Assembly (NCBI RefSeq): GCF_018294505.1
Contig: NC_057797.1
Location: 124,129,116-124,193,115, forward strand
DNA from: Triticum aestivum
Taxonomy: Eukaryota > Streptophyta > Magnoliopsida > Poales > Poaceae
Reading direction: 5' to 3'
DNA: 64,000 bases
In this document: positions 32,581 to 45,318 of the stretch, piece after piece
How positions within the stretch are numbered: the stretch's first letter is position 1
Layout of the letters: every line of letters starts with the position of its first letter
Position numbers and translations under genes: made by a program
The notes under the pieces: generated by a model
Seen by the model: only the letters and a program-made list of their open reading frames with translations
What the model was told of the DNA's origin: nothing
Databases searched by the model: none

Positions 32581-33962
32581 TGTAAGTGCATCTAGTGCCA
32601 CCCCTAGTTGGTTTTGGAGTATTGACGACAAACCTAGTTGAGGGACTAATGTGTTTGTGAGAATTGCAGGATAACACAGGTAGAAGTCCCTCATTGATTC
32701 GGTTTTCCTACCAGAGATGACCCCTAAAAATGTATGAAGACATTGAAGTCAAAGGTGGTATGTGAAGATATTCACATTGAAGACTATGACAAGAGAATAC
32801 ATCCCATGAAGACTACGGAGCGCGAAGATTTAGATCTTTCGTAGTTCTTTTTCTTCTTTGTTGAGTCATAGGAACCACCATACTATTAAGTGGGGTCCAA
32901 GAGAACCAGTCAGAATGACTGAAGTGATGCTTAACCAAAATCCTATGTCTTCGAGTGAAGACTATGAGAGCGAATCTTGTCCAGAGTTGGACAAGTCAGC
33001 TTTGCTTGTAGCCCAAGTAAAGTTGCCGTGTGGGTTTGAAATCTGACCGTTGGAACACGTGTCAGTTCCTTAGTGACCCAGGGTCATTTCGGGCAAATCA
33101 GGTCGGGTTGCCTAGTGGCTATAAATAGCCCACCCCCTACAACCATAAATGGTTGGCTGCTCAGAGTTAGAGTACAACTTTTGTCGTTTGAGAGCAACCC
33201 ACCTCAAAGCCTTTGAGAGAGAATTCCTTGTGAGGATAAAGCCCTAAACACCCAGAGCCAAAGAGTGTTAGGCATCACTTAAGTCTTCCTGTCTGTGTGA
33301 TCTGAAGACTTATTACACTTGAGGACTGTGAATCCTCCAGCCGGTTAGGCATCGCGTTCTGAGCATCCAAGAGTCATTGTGGATCGCCGGTGAACAAAGT
33401 CTGTGAAGGTTTGGGAGTCTACCTTTAAGACTTACCAGAGTAATTGGGCGAGGTCTGTGTGACCTTAGCTCAAGGGGAATACGGTGAGGACTGGGTGTCC
33501 TGAGCTGCGTGTTCAGGACTGGGTGTCTGGGAATGTGTGTCCTCAGGTTTAAATACCTAGCCGCCCTAACCATACGTACAGTTGTCATAGCAACTGGAAC
33601 TGGTCCAACAAATCATTGTCTTCAACGAGTCACTGGTTTCATCCTTCCCTTCCCTTCCCTTACTATTGGTCCTTGTGAAGTCATTGTATGATTGCATTAT
33701 CTTTTGTCTTCACTAAGTGACTGCTTGTTCTGATTGGCTTCATAATATCTTCCTACCTCATCCTTACTACCTAGCTGCTATTAGTCATTGTGCTTTCACT
33801 TCACTGAATACTTGACTATGGTTTGCCTAGTGTAGTCTACCTTCCGCTGCATGGTAATAGGTTTATTTCTATCGTTTGTCTTCGAAACTTCCACGTTTTG
33901 AAGACTCTCATAAAAATCGCCTATTCACCCCCCCCCCCTCTAGTCGATATAACGCACTTTCA
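32581..33962 (+). repeat. 5' LTR of the copia element
   Basis: 1,382 bp. TATA box TATAAATA at 33120-33127 in the context GGCTATAAATAGCCC. A C-run of 13 near 33928-33938 is shorter in the other LTR. The hexamer GAAGAC/GTCTTC is unusually frequent. Confidence 0.94.
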
Positions 33963-33964
33963 AA

Positions 33965-33976
33965 TGGTATTAGAGC
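33965..33976 (+). promoter_or_regulatory. Primer binding site, initiator tRNA-Met type
   Basis: TGGTATTAGAGC, two bases after the LTR, differs by one base from the classic TGGTATCAGAGC that pairs with the 3' end of plant initiator tRNA-Met. Confidence 0.85.
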
Positions 33977-34028
33977 AAGGTACTCCCTTGTTCTGTGTGA
34001 TTCGGTTTAACCACCTGGAGTTTTAGCT

Positions 34029-36227
34029 ATGTTGACTGCAGGGATAATTAAAGTCTCCGCTGCGTGCCCCGTCTTTGATGGAACTGAATATCCCTACTAG
34101 AAGAATAAGATGCGCATGCATCTTGAAGCCATTGATGTCGACCTATGGTATGTCGTCAAGAATGGCGTTCCCAAGGCTGGTGAAGGTGTCACCGCGGCAG
34201 ATGTCAAGAAGTTCGTTCAACTGGACTCCACTGCCAAGAACATCATCTGTGGTCATCTAACCAAAGGACAGTATGGTCGTGTAAGTGTTTTGGAAACATC
34301 TAAGCTAGTCTGGGACTGGCTCTCCAAGGTCAATGAAGGCGTCTCAACCAAGAGAGATCAGAGAATCAGTGTCCTTCGCAACCTCTTCAACCGCTTCAAG
34401 AGAAATGACAATGAGAATGTCCAGCTCACGTTTGATCGACTCACTGACATCACAAATGAGCTTCAAGCTCTCGGCGCCACTGAGATCACCAAGCATGAAG
34501 TCGTCAAGACACTCCTGAGATCACTTGACAGCTCGTTTGACACCCTAGCCCTGATGATTCAAGAACGTCCTGACTTCAAGACACTCGATCCGTCTGACAT
34601 ACTTGAGAGGCTCAACACACATGAGTTTCAGCTTTCTGAGAAAAGAGACATCTACGGTCCCAACTATGGGCGAACTCGTGCCTTGAAGGCAAAAGTTGTC
34701 TCCACATCTGAAGAAGAATTTGACAGCAATTCTGATGATCCTGAAGACATTGGAAAGGTGCATGCTATGCTTGTGAAGAAGTTCCAAAAATTCACCAAGA
34801 AGAAAGGCTTCAGAAAGTCTTCACGATCAAGCTCAAGGAATGATGAAGCTTCTGCTCATGACTACAAGAAAAGATCATGCCACAAGTGCAAGAAACCTGG
34901 CCACTACATCTCTGAGTGTCCGCAGTGGGACAATGAGAACAAGAAGAAGAAAAAGAGCAAGGAGTATGACTCCGACGACAAGAAGAAGAAGAAATACTCA
35001 AAGTCTTCTTCCAAGTCTTCCTCCAAGTCTTCATCACACAAGAAGAGCTCATCTGGCAAGGCACGTGCGTTTGTTGGCAAGGAAATGGATTCAGAGGAGG
35101 AGTCCGCTTCTGAGGAGGCGGAGGTGGAGTCTGAGGAGGAGTCCGATTTTGGCGTTGCGAGTCTGGCTACAGCATACGTTGCCAAGTCCATCTTCAACAC
35201 TGAAGACAACAACTTCATCACCGACACTGATGCAAATGACAAGGACTACTCCGCTCCTACCTATTGCTTCATGGCACGCGGTGCCAAGGTAAACACACGC
35301 ACTACTCACTATCAAACATCTAGTGAAGATGACTCTGATTGTGATTCCAAACCTAGCTACAAAACACTTCCTAAAATTGCAACTAAACAACAGAAAGCTA
35401 TGGAACATATTCAAAAACTGTTAGACAAAAGCGATGATCTGTTAGACGCTAAAATGACTCGATCTCAGTCCTTAATTGAAGACATAAAAAATCTTCACAT
35501 TAAGTATGAGGAACTTGAAAGTCGTCATGAAACACTCTCAACAACTCATGAAAGGCTTTCCTATGATTATCTTCAAAGGAAGCAAGATCTTGAGAAATTG
35601 AGAACGGCTCATGAAGGTCTTCGAAAGGAAAACGAGTCACTTCGCGCCAAACAGATCAGTTCCGCTCAGGAAGGATTTGAACCACCATGTTTTAAATGCA
35701 TTGAGCGTGATAACGCTACCTCTGTTGTTGAATGTTCTGCTGCTGCTACTATTGCAATATCTTCAACTATTGATGTGGTAACTAACCCCTCTGCTGAGGA
35801 TACCACTGCTATTGCTGATGAGAATGCTAGGTTGAAGACACTACCTGAAACAGGGATGTACAAAAGTCTCAAAGGGCATCATACACTATGTGATGTCCTC
35901 AAAAGGCAGATCCTGAACCGAAACCCTAGGAAAGAGGGTGTTGGGTTCAAAAGGAAAATGAATGCTGATGGCTCTTACTGGAAACCTGAGCAGTACCCCA
36001 AAACCACATGGGTTGCTGCAAAGGAACCTTCAGCGGATCCATCCACCCTATTTGGCTTCACTTGTACTAATCCCATTGTTATTGATGAATCCTTTAATGC
36101 AAACTATAAACTGTTTAAGAATCAGAATGGTGAAGTGTTTGCCAGGTATATTGGTACTAACTGCAGGAATGGACCGCCTATGAAGAAGATCTGGGTGCCG
36201 AAAAGGTGTTTGGAGAATCTTCTGTGA
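34029..36227 (+). pseudogene. gag of the copia element
   Basis: Start at ATG 34029 (MLTAGIIKVSAACP). A TAG at 34098-34100 follows after 23 codons, then the frame is open to a TGA at 36225. The first 200 codons form the copia-type Gag core (KLVWDWLSKVNEG, LQALGATEITKHEVVKTLLRSL). A CCHC zinc knuckle CHKCKKPGHYISEC sits at 34878-34919, then a Lys/Ser-rich and an acidic stretch, then a coiled coil (about 35380-35650). The protein would package element RNA. Codons are well preserved apart from the early stop. Confidence 0.88.
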
Positions 36228-36831
36228 ATGTCATCATGACACCATAGGTGAAGAAGACAAACCCTAGACCACATGCTTCATACGGTCCAAAGGCTTCATA
36301 CAGACAGAGGACTCACCTGAGTCGCACTAACGCAAATGTTTTGTAGGGAAGCCATACTCAGGCCTATGAATATGAGCGCGGTTCATCAAACCGCCATGTT
36401 CATAAGACCAAGAACTATTCTGCTTATACTTATGAGTACTATTGTCCACCTGCAAGACTTTTTGCTAGGGCTGCAAAGCCAAAGTTCTCAGATGCTGCAC
36501 TTAGACTCATTGCTTCAAAGCCACCCTTGAAGATGTGGGTGGCTAAGAAAGCTTAACTCTTTTTTGCAGGGAAAGGTCTCCAGCAGAAAACCAAAATCGT
36601 CTGACGCTATTGCTGGGGACCTTAAACATCTTGTAGGGCGCAAGATCAAATGCCCAAATGGTCTTATTATGTACTTTGTTCCTAAATCGCTTGCTACTCG
36701 TCCTATCAGTCCAAATCTCGATCTAAGCTTTCATAACCCACTGGTTCGTCAAATGTTTTTGCTTCAAAATTCTCTTCGTGAAGCCTATCCCCCTAACTGC
36801 ACTGTAGGGTACGACACGAGCAGCTTCAGAA
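36228..36831 (+). pseudogene. Broken gag-pol junction
   Basis: Coding traces in shifting frames between gag and protease: 36340-36555 keeps YEYERGSSNRHVHKTKNYSAY-like coding in one frame, and 36564-36842 reads LVGRKIKCPNGLIMYFVPKS in another. Several stops lie between them. Two TTTTGTAG|GG and TTTTTGCAG|GG acceptor-like sites (36338, 36563) were noted, without matching donors that I could confirm. Confidence 0.6.
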
Positions 36832-39800
36832 TGGATTATTGATAGTGGGTGTACCAATCACATGACTGGCAAGAGAAGCCTTCTTATGGACTCAACCTTA
36901 TGACCATCCGACAAAAGTCACATCAGATTTGCTGACACTGGTAAAAGTAAGGTATTGGGTCTAGGTAGAGTTGCAATCTCAAAGGATCAACACATGGATA
37001 AAGCCATGCTTGTTGAATCCCTTGGCTTCAACTTAATGTCTGTCTCAATGATTTGCGATTTAAACATGATTGTGATGTTTGGAAAACATCTTTGCCTTGT
37101 TCTAATGGAATCTGACAAGTCTCTAGTGTTTGAAGGGTATCGGAAAGATGATTTGTACGTGGCAGATTTCTCAGCAGGACCACAGCTTGCCGTATGTCTT
37201 CTAGCAAAAGCTTCAGAATGCTGGCTCTGGCATCGGAGGCTAGGACATGCTGGCATGAGGAACCTGCACACCCTTGAAAAGAAGAAGCATTTCATAGGCA
37301 TCGAGGGCGTCAAGTTCAAGAAAGATCACTTATGCGGTGCCTGTGAATCAGGAAAGATGACGAGGGCCAAGCATCCCTCGAAGACAATCATGACAACTCG
37401 ACCCTTCGAACTGCTCCACATGGATCTTTTCGGTCCCACTCATTACTCAACTCTTACTACTACTGCTTGTCTCTATGGCTTTGTCATTGTTGATGATTAT
37501 TCTAGATATACTTGGGTGCATATAATCCTCTACAAGACTGAAGTGCAGGATGTCTTCAGACGCTTCACCAATCGAGCAATGAACAACTATGGTGCCAAGA
37601 TAAAGCACATCAGAAGTGACAATGGCACTGAATTCAAGAACACTGGCCTTGATACATATCTTGATACTTTGGGCATCACACATGAATTCTCAGCTCCATA
37701 CACGCCACAGCAGAATGGCGTCGTCGAACGCAACAACAGAACACTCATTGAGATGGCCCGAACGATGCTTGATGAATACAAGACTCCAAGAAAATTCTGG
37801 CCTGAAGCCATTGATACTGCATGCCATACAATCAACCGTGTTTATCTTCACAAGCTTCTGAACAAGACATCTTATGAGCTCCTTACTGGCAAGAAGCCAA
37901 ATGTCAGTTACTTCAGAGTATTTGGCGCCAGGTGCTTGACCAAGGATCCACATCACACTTCAAAATTTGCAGCAAAAGCACATGAGGGTTTTATGCTTGG
38001 ATATGGAAAGGATTCGCACTCCTACAGAGTCTTCAATCTCTTTCATTATAAAGTGGTTGAAACAGTGGATGTGCGGTTCGATGAGACTAACGGCTCACAA
38101 AGAGAGCACCTGCCAAATGTGCTAGATGAAGTTCCATCTAGTGAATCAATCAAACTTATGGGAACTGGAGAAATCATACCCTCTGAAGCTCAACCTGAAG
38201 AGGAACTTATCATCTCCGCACCTGATCAACCTGAAGACAATGCTCAGCCTGAAGACAATCCCTCTAACAATGACAATGATCAGCAAGAGCAAAATCTTCG
38301 CCCTGTACATCCTCGTGTTGCCAATGAAGTGCAGATTGAGAGAATAATTGATAGCATTAATGCACCCGGTCCACTCACTCATTCAAGGGCAACACAGCTA
38401 GCAAATTTCTGTGGGCACTCCGCATTCATCTCAATAATAAAACCCAAGAAAGTCGAAGAAGCCTTCTTGGAACCTGAATGGATTCAAGCTATGCAAGAAG
38501 AGCTTCAACAGTTTGAGCTGAATAATGTATGGGAACTGGTTAAGCGTCCTGATCCTCAGAAGCACAATATAATAGGCACCAAATGGATATACCGCAACAA
38601 GCAAGATGAGCATGGTCAAGTTGTCAGAAACAAAACTTGTCTCGTTGCTCAAGGATATACTCAAGTTGAAGGGATTGACTTCGATGAAACATTTGCTCCT
38701 GTGGCTTGACTTGAAGCCATACGCATACTGCTGGCCTATGCAAATCATCATAACATACTTCTATATCAAATGGATGTGAAGAGCTCTTTTCTCAATGGCA
38801 AGATTGAAGAAGAAGTGTATGTTGCACAACCGCCTGGCTTTGAAGATCCAAAACATCCTGACATGGTATACAAGCTCAACAAGGCACTGTATGGCCTCAA
38901 ACAAGCCCCTCGGGCTTGGTATGACACACTCAAATATATCCTGAAGAGCAAAGGCTTCAAACCTGGTTCCCTCGACCCCACTCTCTTCACGAAGACATAT
39001 GATGGTGAACTGTTTGTGTGCCAAATATATGTGGATGACATTATCTTCGGCTGCACCAATCAGAAATACAGTGAAGAGTTTGGATATATGATGCAAGAGC
39101 AATATCAAATGTCCATGATGGGAGAGCTGAAGTTCTTCCTTGGTCTTCAAATACGACAGCAACGCAATGGCATCTTTATATCTCAAGAGAAGTATCTCAA
39201 AGATTGCCTGAAGAAGTTCGGTATGCAAGACTGCAAAGGCTTCACGACGCCAATGCCAGCAAAACATCATCTGGGTCCCGACGACAATGGTAAAGAGTTC
39301 GATCAAACGGTATACCGCTCCATGATTGGTTCTTTACTTTATCTATGTGCATCTAGGCCAGATATTATGCTTAGTGTTTGCATGTGTGCTCGATTCCAAG
39401 CGGCACCAAAGGAATCGCATCACTTAGCTGTGAAGCGAATTCTTCGATATTTGGCTTACACCCTAACTCTAGGATTATGCTATCCAAAGGGCTCAGAGTT
39501 TGATTTGGTTGGATTCTCGGATGCTGATTATGCTGGTGACAAGGTGGATCGCAAGTCTACATCAGGCACATGTCATTTTCTGGGACGATCACTTGTATGT
39601 TGGTCCTCAAAGAAGCAGAACTGTGTATCTCTCTCCACTGCTGAATCTGAATACATTGCTGCTGGATCTTGCTGTGCTCAGCTTCTGTGGATGAAGCAAA
39701 CACTCAAAGACTATGGCATTCATCTGAAGCAAGTGCCACTCTACTGCGACAACGGAAGCGCCATCAAGATTGCCAACAACCCAGTTCAGCACTCAAAGAC

Positions 39801-39981
39801 AAAGCACATTGAGATTCGTTATCACTTTCTCAGAGATCATGTTGTGAAGGAAGATATTGATATCATACACGTCAACACTGAAGAGCAATTGGCAGATATC
39901 TTCACCAAGCCCTTGGATGAGAAGAGATTTTGCAAGTTACGGTGTGAGCTAAATATCCTGGAATCCACAAATGTCCTGTGA
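36832..39981 (+). pseudogene. pol of the copia element: PR-IN-RT-RH
   Basis: One frame with two nonsense codons, TGA 36901-36903 and TGA 38707-38709. Protease: IIDSGCTNHMTG at 36835. Integrase: the zinc-binding site HRRLGH..CGACESGK, then catalytic-core landmarks LLHMDLFGP, SDNGTEF and PQQNGVVERNNRTL. Reverse transcriptase: WIQAMQEELQQF, DVKSSFLNG, LYGLKQAPRAW, and the active site YVDD at 39028-39039. RNase H: DADYAG, TAESEYIA, YCDNGSA, then DIFTKPL near the end. This order (integrase before RT) defines copia. The second stop falls early in RT. Otherwise the domains are complete. Confidence 0.92.
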
Positions 39982-40669
39982 TTAGGCACACATCCTAACA
40001 CTTATGCATATTGATGACTTAGATGTGCAACACACGAAGTAAAGTATATCTTCAATCAATGAAGACATACATTCTAAGTGTGAATACATTAATGTGGAAT
40101 TTAACTTCAGAGCACCACGATAATTGTGCGCCGTGTCTGGGTCTAATACTTCCTATACGGTGGGTAACGCCACCACCAAAATGTTCTGTTTGAAGTGTTT
40201 CACTCATGGCGTTACATTTGCTATGTCTTCACATTTGGTTTGGCTTCAATTTCAACATGTCTTCATGATTATCTTCACTATGTTGATTATATATATACTA
40301 GTGTTCTGTCCTCTACAACATTCACTTATAGCTATGTCTTCTTGTTGAATCTTTTGAACTAAGTGAATGTGATCGGACCCTAACCTCTCTATGCTTTCTA
40401 TCTCAAACTCTATCTCTCCAAATCATATGCATTCTCTTGAAACTGTCAAATGTCTTCTCTGCATCCTTGTCAGATACAGAGACAAACATTAAGTCCACTT
40501 TCAATGCTCATTCCTTCACCTGAAACCCGGAGAAGTGGGAACAACCACCCGACAATCCAGGCGTGCGTGGGACGTGGAACAACCTCCGATATGCTGCATG
40601 ATGGCCACGTGTTCCTCAGATGTGAATCGCCAGGGCACCTGTGTAATAACACTGAGCCGCCCCTGTCCC

Positions 40670-40677
40670 TATAAATA
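40670..40677 (+). promoter_or_regulatory. Candidate internal promoter (TATA box)
   Basis: TATAAATA, followed by a pyrimidine-rich leader (TTATCTCTTCTTCCACTCTCG) with the plant 5'-leader phrase AACCCTAGCGCC. A G-box-like CCACGTG is about 65 bp upstream. If used, it would give the downstream envelope-like frame its own transcript. Confidence 0.45.
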
Positions 40678-40746
40678 CACGCCTCACCATAGTCATTATC
40701 TCTTCTTCCACTCTCGCACGAACCCTAGCGCCACCGCTAGCCCTCG

Positions 40747-40839
40747 ATGACGCCGGCAACGAAGAGCTTAGCTGCCGCAACCTCTCCGACGCCGTCTTCA
40801 CGCCAACCGCGGACATCGTCTTCTCCACCGTCGCTGTAG
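40747..40839 (+). CDS. Short upstream ORF in the leader
   Basis: ATG to TAG, 30 codons, beginning MTPATKSLAAATSP, rich in Ser, Pro and Thr. It lies about 70 bp after the TATA box and may be an upstream ORF or the remains of a first coding exon. A GTAGGT overlapping its stop could act as a splice donor. No family is recognised. Confidence 0.3.
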   Translation: MTPATKSLAAATSPTPSSRQPRTSSSPPSL

Positions 40840-40921
40840 GTGTCCTCCGTCGCCAAGTTAGGGCACGGATGATCAAACTGTTCGGCCTCCTCTTCCACTC
40901 CGTCTAGCAGTTCTTCGTGTG

Positions 40922-41245
40922 GTAAATAAAACTTCCTTTTTACGGCCCCTTTGATCCTATAGATTCGTCACTTTCTACCACAAGCAGTTTCTGTTCACAC
41001 AAGTTGGATCTATTTCATACTGCATTTCATAATATGCCTAGTATATTCACTTATGCTTCACAAAGTAGTTAGATTCCTCACTTGTACTGATCCGTGGATT
41101 CGTACAAATATGGAACCAACTCCTTATCTAGGAGTGAATGTCTTCGCACGATGAGGTCAATGTCTTCTAAACTGATTTATCTTCAAAATCTTCTAAGAAT
41201 GCATATGACCTCTTCCCCTTCCCTCGCACCTTAATGCTGTCACAG
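40922..41245 (+). other. Possible leader intron
   Basis: GTAAATAAAAC at the left and CTGTCACAG at the right, with T-rich stretches in between (324 bp). Five bases after the acceptor comes ATG 41250, which opens the envelope-like frame. This is predicted from signals only. Confidence 0.35.
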
Positions 41246-41249
41246 GTAC

Positions 41250-44200
41250 ATGTCCGTGGGAGAATCCCTTGGTTCTCATAGTCTGCATTCATTTGCAGAA
41301 TTCTTACAGCATCATTTAAATTCTCCCGAAGCCAGTTCCTGCTTGTCCAGCAAGCGAAAGCCTTTGAAGCCTTTGAACGTATTGAAGCCATTCAGTTTAA
41401 ATTTCATGGCTGCAGAGAAATCAGCAAGGAAGGGTGGCAAAAAGCGTCGAGGAGAAACATCAAGAGATCTGCCCGATGACCTCTCAGAGTTGTACAAGAC
41501 AGATCCTGAAGAGGATTACAATCAGCACAAGACACGAATCCAATGGATTCGACGATATTGGGAAGAACAGTGGTTCAAGTACAGGTTTGTGACAAAGGAA
41601 TATGCTGAGAAGAATGCCATCAAGCGACCATGGGGAGACATCCTCTACAAAAATCTTCAACCCAGGTCCAGAGATGAGCCATTGAACAAGGCTTCTATCC
41701 CTGCATGGTCCGTGGATCATAGCCTGCGGATGCTGACCCATCGTCACTACTATGGTGTCGTGACGACAATCTGTTCAAGCGCAACTTCCAGTTTGCCCAG
41801 AATTCGGTGAAGCAGAACAAGAAGTCTTTGGGATTAGACTTCAACCCTGGCCCCTCTGCTCCCCGTGCTGATGGGACCCGCGAAGCTGAACCCAATCTTG
41901 TTGGGCCCTTCTACAACCTGGAAGGTCTCATCACTCATATCGTGGTTCAAGGGACAGCCGTGGATGAGCCTACAGATGACGCCGAATTAGATGAAGCGTC
42001 TGCAGCGCCGAAGCCAAAGAAACTGAAGCAGCCTAAAGCTTCAAAGCCTGCCTCAGCACTAAAAATCTCACGGGCAAAGCCACTAGCTACTGCACCTCCT
42101 GAAGACAGTGTGCAGTCTGAAGATCTGTCACGCATCTCCAAGCCCCCAAAAGTCAAGATGCCTTTGCCACACACCAGCCAAGAACTGACTGCTGCTGCTA
42201 TTCTGTGCAACGATGCCATTGATCTGTCTAGTGATGAAGATCTTGCAGATGATGCTCTTGAGCAACTGATCAAGAGCAAAGAAGAAGCAGAAATCTTCAA
42301 TGATCTGCCTCTCTTTGACGTGGCAATCATCCACAACTTCATTGATGATTGGTTTGACACGCCCAACCTCAGCTTCGAAGATCTACAACTTCCAATTGGC
42401 CTCAGTGTCGCCTTCCATGGCGCCATTGCTTCAGAGCTAGCTCTAGCTCAGCGCATCGTCGAACTGAAGCAAAAGATTGACTTTGAGAAAGCCCAGTTCA
42501 AGAAGCACATGGCCAAGCTCAGCGTGCAAGAGGTGAAAAACTTCAAGATTATGCTGCATGAGCTCAAAGAAGCCTTTCTCAAGAAACATGCAGAAGCTCA
42601 AGGTCCTCGTGAGCGCATGAAGGTCCTGGCTGACAAGAGTGTGCAAGCCTACAATGAGGCTGAGAAGCGCAAGGCCCTTGGTCGTCCTGGCATCGACCCC
42701 AGGATGGCTGCAAAGCAGAAGAAGAAGAAGCCCGCTATGGCCGAACCCGACGCACTAAGGCAGGAAGCACATCCCATTGTCTTCCCAACCAGCATGACTG
42801 GCTCGAAGCCAAAAGCCAGGTCTACCGCTTCAGAACTGAAGAAGACGAGGACTGCTGAGGCTGAAGCCAGAAAGAGGAAACATCCTGAAGCCTCTGCTCC
42901 TGCTCCCCCCAAGAAGAAGTGAAAGACCAAGAAGGAACGGGCTGCTCCCACAGAGCCCTTAATTGTTGAACCCATCTCCATGGTTCGCCCTGCCGCTGAA
43001 CATCACGAGCACCAACTGACTGTCCATGAGCCTGCTTTCATAGAGGCCCATGAAGCTGAAGACTTTCCAGCAGCTGATCCCACTGCTGCTGAAGACATTG
43101 GTCACCATGACCATGTTGAAGATGATGCAGTTCTTCCTCAGATCGAGCACCAACAGGTATCATCGCCTGTGCTTACGCACAGCGAACTCATCAGCATTGG
43201 TCGTCCTCTGACGCCAATTGCTCAGGATGCATCATGGGCTGATCACCCACAAGAACAAGAAGAAGATGACCTTGAGGCCCAGGCAACTCCTTCTCCAAAG
43301 GCGTCGCCAGCGTTACGCAGGCTTCGCAAAGGACCAAGGCCTCCAGTCTCCGAATCTGAAGCTAAAGCTGCTAAAGACATTCCGGCTGCATCAGCCGATG
43401 ACACCCAAGAAGAAGAACGTGTCCCCACTCCCCCTACTACTGACGAAGCTGTTCTCGCGGAGAACGTGTCTGTGCCCGACCCTCCAGCTCAACAAGTGGA
43501 GGTAGAAAATCTTGAGGCTGCCACCACCAACACCAATGAAGCCACTGACGCTGTCATGGCTGAAGCAAATGTGGAGCCTACACCAACCCAAGAACCAGAA
43601 GTCAGCGAATCCAATGATGCTACTGCTTCTGTTACTGCGCCTGCTGCTGGTCCTCAGTTTCACTATCATATAGAGCATAAGCCTCAGGTACAGAAGCCAA
43701 TGCCAAGGTTGCCCAGGTTTCCAGGTCCTGCATCAGCACCTGGATCCTTCAATGTCAACAGCTTCAAAGCAGACAACACCTTCTTCAATAGCTCCATGAA
43801 CCCCTACTTAAGGGAACAAATATCTTCTGATCGGTTCTAGAGCTATCCGTAGTGAAGCTATTACTCCTGCATTCTGTACAATCAAGGTCGCATCTTCCCA
43901 CATATGCGTCTTGACACCGAAGCAATAGCTGGTCTGCCCTGCTTGGAAGAAGCTCTGGACTGCTTCAAAGAGGTTGGAGTGTTGCCTTTCATCACCGACC
44001 AAGAGCACTAGAACGAAGAGCTGTTGCTCCAATTTTATGCCACACTTCACATACGTGGTTACAACAGAGATCCGAAGACTTGGGTCCTTGAGTGGATGAT
44101 AGGAAATGTTCATCACGAAGCCAAAGCCTTTGATATTGTTGAGCTCACTGGTCTGCCCACTCCTGGAGATCTCTATGAACCTGGATGTCAACTTCAAAGT

Positions 44201-45280
44201 GAAGCTATGGAGAGCATCTTTCAGAAGCCTGAACCGAACATGAGTCAGATGCTCAGCATGATGAAGCCTTTGCCACAAGACGCTGCATATCCTAAGGAGT
44301 TCCTTGTTGAAGACCTGGAGTATCTGCCAAGGACCATCTATCACATTTTAAGGCGAACTCTCTGGCCCATCAAAGGACATTCCCCACATGCAAAGCTGGA
44401 AGGTGCAATGAAGACTTTGGTCTTCTATATTCTTCACGGCAAATGCTTCAACGCACAAGACTTCTTCATCCGCCAACTTGCTGCTTCAGGATCTGATCTT
44501 TTTGGCTTGAAGTTCTATGCTCCATGGATAATGTGGCTGATCAAACTCCACTCAGCTATCTCATATCAGCCCTCTGCTCGCAATCATTGGATCTTTATGC
44601 CTGACGTGGATATGTTCGTTGAAGCCCTCTATCCAGAGCCTGCCAAGGAGCCTCTTAGTCTTCAGAATGCGGAGCATCAAAGTTTCTCTCAGAACATTGA
44701 AGGAGTTGAAGTAGTCACTCGTGTCTATCCTCTGGCTGGCACTACACGTGCACCTCATCATGCCCTCACTGAAGCCACTGAAAGCACCATTACCCAATGG
44801 CCCAAGAAGCGATCTCGTGTTCTCAATGACCGAGAGCTTCTGGTTGCTCTTCATCAGAAACAGGATCGGCATCATGACTGGCTGAAGCATCAAATGAAAA
44901 GCCTCTTGGTGGATGTCAACCGCATTCGCAATCTTGCCACCAAGAATGCCTTTGTTGCCCATGAAACTTGTCGGCGTACATGGAAAGGGCTGATGCTTAT
45001 GTGCTCTGAGGATGATCTTCAAGAGGATGGCTTCTCTGAATGTTTCAAGTTTGACTCCACACCTCCCCGAAGGGCTGTGCTGCGACGAACTCCCTCTCTT
45101 GAAGACTCTGAGTTCTCTTCCTCTGCGGCAACTGTGAATGCCAGAGTGATCGAGGACGAAGACGATGCTACTTCACCGCCCCCTCCTTCAGCACGCATCG
45201 ACACTGCCCCGAGCTCGTCTGCACCGCCTAACAACACCGACGACCTTGCTACTTCACCTACTCCTCAGGGGAACAAGTAG
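41250..45280 (+). pseudogene. Envelope-like region of the Sirevirus-type element
   Basis: Four blocks of coding: 41250-41810 (starts MSVGESLGSHS, later basic KKRRGE), 41807-42922, 42980-43840 and 44024-45280. The last three share one frame, and the first is one shift away (near 41750). Breaks between them are TGA 42920, TAG 43838 with further stops to about 43850, and a TAG at 44009-44011. Block 2 is acidic then lysine-rich with heptad character (LVELKQKIDFEKAQFKKHM-like, about 42460-42660). Block 3 is Pro/Glu/Ala-rich. Block 4 holds the best conserved globular part (WVLEWMIGNVHHEAKAFD, FGLKFYAPWIMWLIK). Position between pol and the 3' LTR fits the Sirevirus envelope-like gene, whose function is unproven. 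I see no clear membrane anchor at the end. Confidence 0.7.
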
Positions 45281-45318
45281 ATGCTCTATGTCTTTGAACC
45301 TTTTTGGTCCTTACTGAC

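Larger units (their letters stand above)
39982..41249 (+). other. Spacer between pol and envelope-like region
   Basis: 1.27 kb with no long frame. It contains a TATA box, a short upstream ORF and a possible leader intron, listed separately. 40460-40670 is rich in CCACGTG-like and GC-rich boxes (GGCCACGTGTTC at 40605), as in plant promoters. Confidence 0.6.

Noticed and set aside
32858..33046. 62-codon frame kept open in both copia LTRs (also 46078-46266)
   Set aside because: No ATG at the start and no motif; preservation follows from LTR sequence identity.
33965..33976. tRNA-like matches at 13447, 33965 and 61836
   Set aside because: Only 12-17 bases at primer-site positions; no cloverleaf, so not tRNA genes.
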